Position numbers and translations under genes: made by a program. A stretch of 39,781 nucleotides of DNA, from NCBI GenBank assembly GCA_017410325.1, contig JAFQRA010000032.1, positions 1 to 39,781 on the forward strand. The letters are read 5' to 3'. This document shows positions 8,106 to 15,614 of the stretch, piece after piece (positions within the stretch are counted from its first letter, which is position 1; each line of letters starts with the position of its first letter). The stretch comes from Clostridia bacterium. Its GTDB lineage: Bacteria; Bacillota; Clostridia; Oscillospirales; Acutalibacteraceae. Under the pieces are notes generated by a model that worked only from the letters and a program-made list of their open reading frames with translations, was not told where the DNA came from and ran no database searches.

Positions 8106-8234
8106 GTGGATATTATTGATGCGTGGAAGGCTTTTGCCCGAAGCGGTAAAATTAACGATTATCTGAAATACAAGGAGATAGCCAATGAGGCTGAATACGG
8201 ACGGTTTGATAATAAGGGAAGTACAGACGGGTGA
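8106..8234 (+). CDS. yqzL: YqzL-like small protein
   Basis: A 42-codon gene starts at GTG 8106, nine bases after AGGGAG. The product begins with VDIIDAWKAFARSGKIND followed by YLKYKEIANE. The W-x-x-F-x-x-(S/T)-G-x-I-x-x-YL-x-YKE pattern is that of the YqzL family, found between era and recO in Bacillus and relatives. Function is unknown. It lies between era and recO and overlaps the first 50 bp of recO in another frame, so its translation probably feeds recO. The C-terminal third is encoded within recO and may be poorly constrained. The call rests on motif plus exact synteny. Confidence 0.75.
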   Translation: MDIIDAWKAFARSGKINDYLKYKEIANEAEYGRFDNKGSTDG

Positions 8235-8922
8235 GGCAGACCGTCTCGTCACCGTGCTGACCCGTGATATGGGTGTTATCAAGGCGTTTGTAAGGGGAGC
8301 GAGAAGCATTAAAAGCCGTTCGCTCTCCGCAACACAGCTTCTGGGCTACTCCCGTTTTTCAATTTATATGAGCAGAGATACATATACAATCGATGAGGCT
8401 GAACCGATTGAGGTGTTTTTCGGCATCAGGAGCGATTTTGCCCGTACCTCGCTTGCGATGTATTTCTGTGAGCTTATCTGCGAGCTTGCGCCTGAGGGTG
8501 CGGACTGCGCCGAAATACTTTCCCTGGCGCTCAATACGCTGTATTTGCTTGCAAATAACCGTTTGCCCGTTCATCAGCTCAAGGCTGTTTTTGAAATGCG
8601 TCTGCTCAGCCTTACGGGCTATATGCCTGCCCTTGTCGGTTGCGAGGTCTGCGGAAAATATGCGGATGAAACAATGTTTTTCGATACGGAAAGCGCACAG
8701 CTTTTCTGCTCCGAATGTAAACATCCCGTGCACGCAATTGAGCTTACCGTCGGTGTCGTTACGGCCTTGAGGCATATCTGCCTTGCCGACCCGCAGAAGA
8801 TTTTTTCGTTCACCCTTTCGAATTCGGGCCTGAAAGCCCTTGCGGATATTTCAGAGCGGTATCTGCTTGCAACGACACAGCGAAGGTACAAATCACTCGA
8901 ACTATATAAATCATTTACATAA
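8185..8922 (+). CDS. recO: DNA repair protein RecO
   Basis: 245 residues. The N-terminal OB fold (about 1-80, DGLIIREVQTGEADRLVTVLT) binds ssDNA. The helical C-terminal domain includes a four-cysteine zinc site, C153-x2-C156 and C175-x2-C178. RecO works with RecR to load RecA onto SSB-coated gaps. The ATG at 8185 lies inside the yqzL frame with AAGGAG eight bases upstream. It follows era-yqzL as in other Firmicutes, and a cysteine-containing unknown gene follows 14 bp later. Confidence 0.95.
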   Translation: MRLNTDGLIIREVQTGEADRLVTVLTRDMGVIKAFVRGARSIKSRSLSATQLLGYSRFSIYMSRDTYTIDEAEPIEVFFGIRSDFARTSLAMYFCELICELAPEGADCAEILSLALNTLYLLANNRLPVHQLKAVFEMRLLSLTGYMPALVGCEVCGKYADETMFFDTESAQLFCSECKHPVHAIELTVGVVTALRHICLADPQKIFSFTLSNSGLKALADISERYLLATTQRRYKSLELYKSFT

Positions 8923-8936
8923 AGGAATATTAAGCT

Positions 8937-9692
8937 ATGACGAGTAAGGAAAGAAAAAAGTATATAATCAACCGCTGCTATTCCGCGCAGTATGCAAAGC
9001 TGCCCGAAGCGTTTAAGCAGATTAATATTCTGCGCTATCCGGGCCTTTGGATAAGCATACTTGCAAACAGCGAGCTTTATAATATTCAGAATCTCACCCC
9101 CGAATGTACCGACGTGCTTCTCAACACAAAGGGCGGTTATAACGCCAATTACGAAAACCTTGAATATACGCTTCAGGTTTTCTATGAGCTCAACTACTAT
9201 ATGGAAAAGCTCCGTTTTATCGGCGATGATGTTTTTGCTTATCCCGATTTTATAAAGGCTGTAAAGTTAATGCTCCGTCTGCCCAAAATCAAGCGGATTG
9301 ACATTGTCTGCTCGGGTGCAACAATTCCCGAGGATGAGCAGATTGACGTGCTTCGCAACCCCGGTATGACCGCTGTTATCGACTCGAAAAGCCCCGTTGC
9401 GGCAGAGCTTGAGCAGCTTTTCACCGAGCGCGAGGTCAATTTTGAGATGCGTGAAATCGGTGAGGAATGTACCTACTGCAAAAATACCCACACTGTTTTT
9501 GTCGAGGGTAAAATTTTCCGTTGTCCGCTTTCAGCTAAGGCTTATGCAGACGGCACCGAAGTGCCCGAAAATACTTACGTTGATATCGTAGCACGCAAGC
9601 TTGAAATCCGTGACCTGCGCCTTGCAATTTTCGATATAACCAACGACCCGCCTCCCGAAAATTGCGAAGAATGTAAATTGAAGTCCGTTTAA
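8937..9692 (+). CDS. Conserved-looking protein of unknown function with CxxC...C...CxxC
   Basis: I do not recognise this 251-residue protein. The N-terminal half is soluble, with aromatic and Asn-rich stretches (ILRYPGLWISILANSELYN, then YEYxLQVFYELNYYMEKL-like helices). The C-terminal half has five cysteines in an ordered array: C178-x2-C181, C196 in GKIFRCPLS, and C243-x2-C246 near the end. This resembles the auxiliary Fe-S (SPASM/twitch) region of radical SAM proteins, but no CxxxCxxC radical SAM motif is present. A zinc or Fe-S site is likely. It is co-directional with recO (14 bp gap) and probably the last gene of the phoH-recO operon. Confidence 0.75.
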   Translation: MTSKERKKYIINRCYSAQYAKLPEAFKQINILRYPGLWISILANSELYNIQNLTPECTDVLLNTKGGYNANYENLEYTLQVFYELNYYMEKLRFIGDDVFAYPDFIKAVKLMLRLPKIKRIDIVCSGATIPEDEQIDVLRNPGMTAVIDSKSPVAAELEQLFTEREVNFEMREIGEECTYCKNTHTVFVEGKIFRCPLSAKAYADGTEVPENTYVDIVARKLEIRDLRLAIFDITNDPPPENCEECKLKSV

Positions 9693-9842
9693 AGATTATG
9701 TAAAGAAGGTAAAAGTAAAGTTAAATTTCCAAATCAGAACATAAAATCTATATCTGTTATGGTAATATAGTAACCAATGCCTCGCATTACGACAATTATG
9801 CCGATAATACGGGGCTGTTTTTTTGATTAAAGGAGTATGAAA

Positions 9843-10418
9843 ATGAGTAATTCAAACGAAAAGAAAACAATTAAGCTGTTTCACAAACCGCCCAAAGGCA
9901 AGCTTAAGGCACTTATGCTGGTGTTTATGTGGGTAGCTTTATGGAACATTATTTACCAGGTGCTTCACGGCGTTATGCCTCACGAGGGACTCCGTGTAAT
10001 AAACTGGCCGTTCTTTATCAGTGTGGCTGTTTTCTTCCTGCAGGAGGAGCTTTCTTATAAAGAACGTTTTTGGTACACACTTTGCGGCGGCGGTGTAGGC
10101 CTTATTTTTGCTGCCGCGGTCAGCCTGAGCGCAAAGGCTCTTATGGGATTAGGCCACAGCCATCTTGCAGCGGTATGTCTGCCTCTTGTAATTATTATAG
10201 GTGTCCTGATTCTTACAAGACCTTATATTCCTATGTTCTTTAACGATGTTGGCTTTGTTTATCTTATTTGTTCGTTTATCCAAAGCGACAGAATAATTAC
10301 GGATTTTCCCAGCCACATGCTTTCACTTGTGCTCGGCTCAATTATTCTCAACCTTGGCGCAAGCGGAATTATTTTGCTCTATCGCAAATCAGCAATGAAA
10401 AAGAATAAGGAATCATAA
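9843..10418 (+). CDS. Unrecognised six-TM membrane protein
   Basis: 191 residues with a basic cytoplasmic N-terminus (SNEKKTIKLFHKPPKGKLK) and about six hydrophobic segments near 23-43, 53-69, 80-104, 110-128, 132-150 and 157-180. The tail YRKSAMKKNKES is basic. No family motif is recognised. The ATG at 9843 is preferred over the in-frame ATG at 9837 because AAGGAG at 9830-9835 is then seven bases upstream. It stands alone between the recO operon and a bidirectional terminator at 10428-10459. The 150-bp upstream gap has no confident promoter. Confidence 0.7.
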   Translation: MSNSNEKKTIKLFHKPPKGKLKALMLVFMWVALWNIIYQVLHGVMPHEGLRVINWPFFISVAVFFLQEELSYKERFWYTLCGGGVGLIFAAAVSLSAKALMGLGHSHLAAVCLPLVIIIGVLILTRPYIPMFFNDVGFVYLICSFIQSDRIITDFPSHMLSLVLGSIILNLGASGIILLYRKSAMKKNKES

Positions 10419-10427
10419 TAAAAATTT

Positions 10428-10459
10428 AAAAGCTTCCCGAGCAGGGAAGCTTTTCTTTT
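10428..10459. terminator. Bidirectional intrinsic terminator
   Basis: AAAAGCTTCCC (10428-10438) and GGGAAGCTTTT (10444-10454) form a perfect 11-bp stem with loop GAGCA, followed by CTTTT. The A-rich 5' side gives a T-run on the other strand, so it can serve both the membrane protein gene and the convergent dehydrogenase. Confidence 0.85.
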
Positions 10460-11417
10460 ATAAATTAACCGTGTTTATCGGCTTGCCGTCAAGGAAAGCA
10501 AAGATGTTTTCTTTGAGCACGCCGAGCAGTCTTTCTCTCGTTTCAAAGCCTGCCCAGGCTATGTGCGGTGTAATAATACAGTTTTCACAGCCGAGCAGGG
10601 GATTGTCCGCCTTGGGCGGCTCGGTTGAAAGCACGTCAACACCCGCTCCAGCGATAACGCCGTTTTTAAGTGCTTCGGCAACGGCTTTTTCGTCAAGCAC
10701 GGGACCTCTTGAAGTGTTGATAAGATACGCTGTTTTCTTCATTTTGCCAAGGAAATCAGAGCTTACCATACCGGTTGTTTTATCCGTCAGTGGGCAGTGC
10801 AGGCTTACAACGTCGGCTTTTTCGAGAAGTTCATCAAGTGAAGTGAAAACAACGTTTTCGGCGTCTTTATACTTGTCGGGGTTTGCCGTGTGAGCAATTA
10901 CCTTCATACCGAAGGCGTGTGCAATGCTTGCAACCGCCTGGCCGATTTTGCCAAATCCGATTATGCCCATCGTTTTGCCGAAAAGCTCCTGCAGGGGTGC
11001 TTTCCAGAAGCAGAAATCCGCGCAGTCGGTCCATTCGCCGTTTTTGACTGCGGCGTTGTGAAGCGCAACCTTGTTTGTCAATTCCAGAAGAACGGCAAAG
11101 GTGAGCTGTGCAACTGCGGCGGTGCTGTAGGTGGGAATATTTGAAACGGGAATCCCGCGTGCTGCCGCATACTTGCAGTCAACAACGTTGTAGCCGGTGC
11201 TTAAAAGTGCAATAAATTTGCAATCGGGAAGCTGAGAAAGGGTTTCTTCAGTCAGCGGTGTTTTGTTTGTGATTATAATGTCGTAACCCATGCAGCGCTC
11301 GGCGATTTTTTCTGCGGGAGTCCTGTCGTAAACCGTCAGCTCGCATTTTTCTTCGAGCCAATTCCAGCTCAAATCACCGGGGTTGGTTGTAAATCCGTCT
11401 AAAATTACAGCTTTCAT
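10458..11417 (-). CDS. D-2-hydroxyacid dehydrogenase (glycerate/hydroxypyruvate reductase-like)
   Basis: 319 residues of the NAD-dependent D-2-hydroxyacid dehydrogenase family. The Rossmann loop is GIIGFGKIGQAVA. Catalytic residues appear as the arginine in INTSRGPVLDE, the glutamate in LSTEPP and the histidine in TPHIAWAG. The N-terminal MKAVILDGFTTNPGDLSW and the spacing resemble glycerate dehydrogenases (HprA-like), but D-lactate or phosphoglycerate substrates cannot be excluded. The start at ATG 11417 has GGAGGA upstream, and the promoter at 11456-11484 rules out the longer frame from 11450. Its promoter is interlocked with that of the divergent VTT gene. Confidence 0.9.
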   Translation of the reverse strand: MKAVILDGFTTNPGDLSWNWLEEKCELTVYDRTPAEKIAERCMGYDIIITNKTPLTEETLSQLPDCKFIALLSTGYNVVDCKYAAARGIPVSNIPTYSTAAVAQLTFAVLLELTNKVALHNAAVKNGEWTDCADFCFWKAPLQELFGKTMGIIGFGKIGQAVASIAHAFGMKVIAHTANPDKYKDAENVVFTSLDELLEKADVVSLHCPLTDKTTGMVSSDFLGKMKKTAYLINTSRGPVLDEKAVAEALKNGVIAGAGVDVLSTEPPKADNPLLGCENCIITPHIAWAGFETRERLLGVLKENIFAFLDGKPINTVNL

Positions 11418-11438
11418 ATAAAAAATCCTCCGTATCGG

Positions 11439-11467
11439 TTGACCTGTCAATAAAAATTATATATAAT
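11439..11467 (+). promoter_or_regulatory. Plus-strand promoter of the VTT membrane protein gene
   Basis: TTGACC (11439-11444) and TATAAT (11462-11467) are spaced by 17 bp. The predicted start near 11474 lies after the first in-frame ATG at 11471, which argues for a downstream start codon. Confidence 0.7.
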
Positions 11468-11484
11468 TATATGGAATATGTCAA
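11456..11484 (-). promoter_or_regulatory. Minus-strand promoter of the D-2-hydroxyacid dehydrogenase gene
   Basis: On the minus strand a perfect TTGACA (11479-11484) is followed after 17 bp by TATAAT (11456-11461). The -10 boxes of this and the plus-strand promoter are directly adjacent, so both cannot hold RNA polymerase at once. Confidence 0.75.
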
Positions 11485-11512
11485 CATTTTTGAAAGGGCG
11501 GTGAGGCTCTGC

Positions 11513-12226
11513 TTGGAAAAGGTGTCTAAGCGCAATTCTTATATGAATTTTGCAGGCTTCGGCTTGCTCGTTCTGGCGGCGGCATTCATTGCTCTTTGCG
11601 TTATTTCCACAAGCGAGGAAATTCAGCGCTGGTACGCCGGGTACGAGGAAATGCTTTATAAGCTCGATATGGCAATTCTCTCAATCGGTACGGAAAGCTA
11701 CATAATCTTTATCATTATTGCTCTTTATGCAATAAAGTGCTTTGTGCCCGTTGTTTCCGTGTCGGCAATCTGTGTGCTTACGGGTATGGTTTTTCCAACC
11801 GTTCCCGCTCTTATCGTAAATGCCGTCGGCGTATTTTTTATGATGACGGTAAAATACAAAATCGGCCGCAACTATACGGGGGGCAGAGCTATGGGCATAC
11901 TCGCAAAAAACGAGGTTTTCCGAAAGCTGTTCCGTTATCGCGGCAAGGGTAAGGCGTGGCTTCTGTTCGTTTTCCGCCTGATACCTACCTTCCCCATAAA
12001 TACTATCAGCCAGATTTACGGCTCGATGAAGTTTGATTATAAGAAATTTGCAATTATTTCAATGCTTGGATACGCGCCGAAGCTCTTGTCTTACACCTTT
12101 ATCGGTGTCTATGCTTTTGACCCGTTGTCGGTAAAGTTCTTTATACCCATAATCGTTCTGCTCGTTATTTCGGGTGTAACGGTTCTCGGCGTAAACAAGC
12201 TTATAAATTATCTTGAGAAAAACTGA
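11513..12226 (+). CDS. TVP38/TMEM64 family (VTT domain) membrane protein
   Basis: A 237-residue membrane protein with a VTT/SNARE-associated domain. A re-entrant segment VLTGMVFPTVPALIVNAVG is followed by a helix and the conserved FRLIPTFPINTISQIYGSM block, where the F-R-(L/F)-x-P pattern is the family hallmark. DedA/TVP38 proteins are implicated in lipid-carrier or lipid transport across the membrane; the specific role here is unknown. The start is placed at TTG 11513, six bases after GGTGAGG, because the promoter predicts transcription from about 11474. ATG 11471 would give 251 residues. It is followed 14 bp later by the galactokinase-like gene. Confidence 0.82.
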   Translation: MEKVSKRNSYMNFAGFGLLVLAAAFIALCVISTSEEIQRWYAGYEEMLYKLDMAILSIGTESYIIFIIIALYAIKCFVPVVSVSAICVLTGMVFPTVPALIVNAVGVFFMMTVKYKIGRNYTGGRAMGILAKNEVFRKLFRYRGKGKAWLLFVFRLIPTFPINTISQIYGSMKFDYKKFAIISMLGYAPKLLSYTFIGVYAFDPLSVKFFIPIIVLLVISGVTVLGVNKLINYLEKN

Positions 12227-12240
12227 AAGGATGATATATT

Positions 12241-13518
12241 ATGTTCAGCTTTGATACAGTAAAAAAAGGTCTTACGGGTGTTGAGTTCGATTCAGCCCTT
12301 ACCAATCTTTACGGTGCCGCCGCAGCTGCTCAGAAGGAGCGTTATCTGCGCGTGCTCAACGCTTACGGCGAGCTTTACGGCACGGCAGGCGAGGTAGGCA
12401 TTTTCTCCGCACCCGGCAGAAGCGAGGTCTGCGGCAACCATACCGACCACAACCACGGCAAGGTACTCGCCGCTGCAATAAACCTCGATGCAATTGCAGT
12501 TGCTGCAAAGAATAATAAGGACGTTATCCGCCTCAAGTCCGAGGGCTACGATATGGATATGGTTGATATTACCGACCTCAACCCCAACAAGGCGGAGTAT
12601 TCAAAGTCCAAGGCACTTATCCGCGGTGTGTGTGCAGGCTTTGTACAGCGCGGCTACGAAATCGGCGGCTTCGATGCCGCAACGGCAAACGACGTTCTTT
12701 CAGGCTCGGGCCTTTCCTCCTCAGCCGCTTTTGAGGTGCTTGTCGGTACCATACTCAACCACCTTTATAACGACGGCAAGGTAACTCCCGTTGAAATCGC
12801 ACAGATTGCTCAGTACGCCGAAAACGAATTCTTCGGCAAGCCCTGCGGTCTGCTTGACCAGATGACCTGTTCTGTCGGCGGCTTCGTGTTTATGGATTTC
12901 AGAGACCCTGCTAAGCCCTATATCAAGCCCGTCAAGTTTGATTTTGAATCCTGCGCCCACGCTCTGTGCATAGTTAACACGGGCGGAAGCCATTCTAATC
13001 TTACCGATGAATATGCGGCGGTAAAAAATGAAATGATAAGTGTGGCACAACGTCTGGGTCACGATGTTCTGCGTGAGGTTGACGAGGCTCAGTTCTATAA
13101 TTCAATTGACCTTGTAAGAGACGTTGTGGGCGACAGAGCAATTCTTCGCGCAAAGCACTTCTTCAGCGAGAACAGACGTGTTGACGAGCAGGTTAAGGCT
13201 CTTGAAGCAAAGCAGTTCGGCGAGTTCAAGAAGCTCGTTGTCAAGAGCGGTCAGTCATCATATATGTACAACCAGAACGTCTATTCCGTAAAGAATCCCG
13301 TTTCACAGCCCGTCTCCCTCGGCCTGTGCCTTTGTGAGGAGCTGCTTGACGGTAAGGGCGCATGGCGTGTTCACGGCGGCGGCTTTGCGGGTACGATTCA
13401 GGCATTCGTTCCGGTCGATATGCTCGCAGAGTTCAAGCGCAGAATGGAGCTTGTCTTCGGTGAAAAGAGCTGCTACGTTCTTTCAATCAGACCGGTCGGC
13501 GGCGTAAACGTTATTTAA
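12241..13518 (+). CDS. Galactokinase-family GHMP kinase
   Basis: 425 residues. The galactokinase signature appears as APGRSEVCGNHTDHNHGKVL near 57-76, in place of the usual GRVNLIGEHTDYNGG. The GHMP ATP loop is SGSGLSSSAAFEVL, and the C-terminal motif is VHGGGFAGTIQAF. The family transfers phosphate from ATP to galactose C1 (Leloir pathway). The altered signature (Glu-Val-Cys-Gly-Asn-His) and the absence of galT or galE nearby make the exact sugar uncertain. The catalytic Asp in NDVLSGSG/GKPCGLLDQM is retained. It ends in a strong terminator at 13533. Confidence 0.82.
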   Translation: MFSFDTVKKGLTGVEFDSALTNLYGAAAAAQKERYLRVLNAYGELYGTAGEVGIFSAPGRSEVCGNHTDHNHGKVLAAAINLDAIAVAAKNNKDVIRLKSEGYDMDMVDITDLNPNKAEYSKSKALIRGVCAGFVQRGYEIGGFDAATANDVLSGSGLSSSAAFEVLVGTILNHLYNDGKVTPVEIAQIAQYAENEFFGKPCGLLDQMTCSVGGFVFMDFRDPAKPYIKPVKFDFESCAHALCIVNTGGSHSNLTDEYAAVKNEMISVAQRLGHDVLREVDEAQFYNSIDLVRDVVGDRAILRAKHFFSENRRVDEQVKALEAKQFGEFKKLVVKSGQSSYMYNQNVYSVKNPVSQPVSLGLCLCEELLDGKGAWRVHGGGFAGTIQAFVPVDMLAEFKRRMELVFGEKSCYVLSIRPVGGVNVI

Positions 13519-13532
13519 AATCTCATAATTCA

Positions 13533-13555
13533 GGGCGGTGCTTTCCGCCCTTTTT
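13533..13555 (+). terminator. Intrinsic terminator after the galactokinase-like gene
   Basis: GGGCGG (13533-13538), loop TGCTTT, CCGCCC (13545-13550), then TTTTT. It is 15 bp past the stop codon. Confidence 0.9.
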
Positions 13556-13579
13556 ATCGTTTTTATCAGGAGAAAAACT

Positions 13580-14593
13580 ATGGAACTTTTTGATATGCTT
13601 AAAGCTTTGTGCGAGGCAAACGGTACCTCGGGCGATGAAACGGCGGCCGCAAAGGTTGCCGCAGAGTACCTGGGCAGATTTATGCCGGTGAGTGTTGATG
13701 CACTTGGAAACGTAACGGGCGACACGGGGGGTTGCGGCAGTAAAATTCTGCTCGATGCACACCTTGACCGTATCGGCTTTGCCGTTACCGCCATTGATGA
13801 AAAAGGCTTTCTCAAGCTTGCAAGGGTGGGCGGTATCGACCCTATTGTCCTTGCGGCGGCAGAGGTTACGGTTCACGGTAAGCAGGATGTTTACGGCGTT
13901 ATTACCTCAACACCTCCTCATCTTTCAAAGGGGTCAGACGGTAAAGCCCCCGAAATTGCCGATATTGCGGTTGATATCGGTATGAGTAAGGATGAAGCGG
14001 AAAAAATAATCAGCATCGGCGACAGAATAACAATGAACGGCGATATTGAAAAAATGCTCGGTGAGCGTGTCTGCGGTGCCGCACTTGACGACAGAAGCGG
14101 TGTTGCCGCAATTCTGCGCTGCCTTGAAATTTTAGGCGAAAAGGTCAATTCTCTGCCGATAGCCGTAATGTTTTCCTCCTGCGAGGAAACGGGAAGTGCG
14201 GCGGCAAAATCGGGCAGCTTCAACGCCTGCCCCGATGAAGCTATAGCAGTTGATGTCAGCTTTGCAAAAGCACCGGGTATAAAGGACACAGTGCGTGCCG
14301 AGCTTGGCAAGGGCACAATGATTGGCTATGCACCTTCGCTGAATTTCGAGCTTTCACGCAAGCTTGAAGCTCTTGCAAAGGAAAAGGGCATTGCTTACCA
14401 GGTTGAGGTTATGGGCTCCTCCACGGGTACAAATGCTGACGATATGGTAACCGCAGGCAAGGGTACAAAAATGGCTCTGCTTTCAATTCCTCAGCGCAAT
14501 ATGCACACCCAGGCAGAGGTTGTTGACCTGAGGGATATCGAGGCAACGGCTCAGCTTATGGCGGCTTATATTCTTGAAAGGGAGGGCAGATAA
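13580..14593 (+). CDS. M42 family metallopeptidase (glutamyl aminopeptidase/endoglucanase-like), copy 1
   Basis: 337 residues of the M42 di-zinc aminopeptidase family. Metal and catalytic sites are seen in DAHLDRIG (His), GAALDDRSG (bridging Asp), SSCEETGSA (catalytic and metal Glu), AVDVS (Asp) and NMHTQAE (His). The family forms dodecameric cytoplasmic TET particles that trim peptides from the N-terminus. The ATG at 13580 has CAGGAG nine bases upstream; the longer frame would begin inside the terminator. A second, diverged M42 gene begins directly after its stop, so the pair probably forms one transcription unit. Confidence 0.92.
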   Translation: MELFDMLKALCEANGTSGDETAAAKVAAEYLGRFMPVSVDALGNVTGDTGGCGSKILLDAHLDRIGFAVTAIDEKGFLKLARVGGIDPIVLAAAEVTVHGKQDVYGVITSTPPHLSKGSDGKAPEIADIAVDIGMSKDEAEKIISIGDRITMNGDIEKMLGERVCGAALDDRSGVAAILRCLEILGEKVNSLPIAVMFSSCEETGSAAAKSGSFNACPDEAIAVDVSFAKAPGIKDTVRAELGKGTMIGYAPSLNFELSRKLEALAKEKGIAYQVEVMGSSTGTNADDMVTAGKGTKMALLSIPQRNMHTQAEVVDLRDIEATAQLMAAYILEREGR

Positions 14594-14594
14594 A

Positions 14595-15614
14595 ATGCTT
14601 GAAACGATTAAAAAGCTTTCCTCTCTCAGCGGTATATCGGGCAGAGAGGATAAGGTGCGTGAATATATCATCTCCCGTCTTCCCGAAACGGCTGAATACT
14701 CGGTTGACAATATGGGAAACCTCATTGTTTTTGTCAAGGGTAAAAACAAAGCAAAAAACAAGGTTATGCTTGCCGCACATATGGATGAAGTAGGTATGAT
14801 AGTAACCTACATCAATTCCGACGGATTTATAAAGTTTGCCAACGTCGGCGGTATTGAAACCGCAGTACAGCTCGGCAGAAAAGTAAAGGTCGGCGAAAAA
14901 GAGCTTACGGGTGTTATCGGTGTAACACCGATTCATCTTCGCAGGGGAGACGATGAGCAGAAGTACCCCAAGAAGGCGGACGAGCTGTATATTGATGTCG
15001 GCGCAGAAAGTGACAAGGAGCTGGAAGGCCTTGTTTCTCCCGGCGATAAAATATTTTTTGACAGCCAAACGGTTGAATTCGGCTCAATGTTCAAGGGCAA
15101 GGCTCTTGACGACAGGGCAGGCTGTGCCGTTTTGCTCGATATGATAATCAACGGCGTTGAATACGACACTTACTTTGCTTTTACCGTGCAGGAGGAGGTC
15201 GGCTGCAGAGGTGCAGGCTGTGCCGCTTTTGCGGTTGAGCCCGACTATGCCGTGGTTGTTGAAACCACAACAGCCGCAGATATTTCCGGTGTCAGCGGTG
15301 AAAAGCAGGTCTGTAAGCTCGGCTCGGGTGCGGTTGTCCCCTTTATGGATGCAGGTACGGTCTATTCGCCCGAGCTCTATAAAAAAGCCAACGGGCTTGC
15401 AGAAGAAAAAGGCTTTAAAATTCAGACAAAAACCGTTGTGGCAGGCGGTAACGATGCAAGAAGCATAAAGACAAACCGCGGCGGCGTAAAAACGCTTACG
15501 GTGTCCTTTGCAACACGCTATCTCCACTCGCCCTCGTGTGTTATCCATAAGGACGACATAGCTGAAATGAAAAAGGCCGTAACAGCAATTGCGGAGGAAT
15601 TTGCCAATGCTTAA
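14595..15614 (+). CDS. M42 family metallopeptidase, copy 2
   Basis: 339 residues, a diverged paralogue of the preceding gene. Sites include AAHMDEVGMI, ALDDRAG, VQEEVGCRG and RYLHSPSCV. The acidic position that is Asp in copy 1 (AVDVS) appears here as Glu in VVVETTTAADISG, a variant I recall in one M42 subgroup. It probably has different residue preference from copy 1; mixed TET complexes are possible. The ATG at 14595 is one base after the preceding stop and has GGAGGG nine bases upstream. The 3' end overlaps the GNAT gene by 8 bp. Confidence 0.92.
   Translation: MLETIKKLSSLSGISGREDKVREYIISRLPETAEYSVDNMGNLIVFVKGKNKAKNKVMLAAHMDEVGMIVTYINSDGFIKFANVGGIETAVQLGRKVKVGEKELTGVIGVTPIHLRRGDDEQKYPKKADELYIDVGAESDKELEGLVSPGDKIFFDSQTVEFGSMFKGKALDDRAGCAVLLDMIINGVEYDTYFAFTVQEEVGCRGAGCAAFAVEPDYAVVVETTTAADISGVSGEKQVCKLGSGAVVPFMDAGTVYSPELYKKANGLAEEKGFKIQTKTVVAGGNDARSIKTNRGGVKTLTVSFATRYLHSPSCVIHKDDIAEMKKAVTAIAEEFANA

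Noticed and set aside
9693-9836. Regulatory RNA or promoter before the six-TM gene
   Set aside because: TAATAT-like boxes and a T-run are present, but no correctly spaced -35 or convincing stem was found.
14556-15068. 170-residue minus-strand frame antisense to the second M42 gene
   Set aside because: The plus-strand frame has complete M42 motifs and coupling; the antisense product has no recognisable features.
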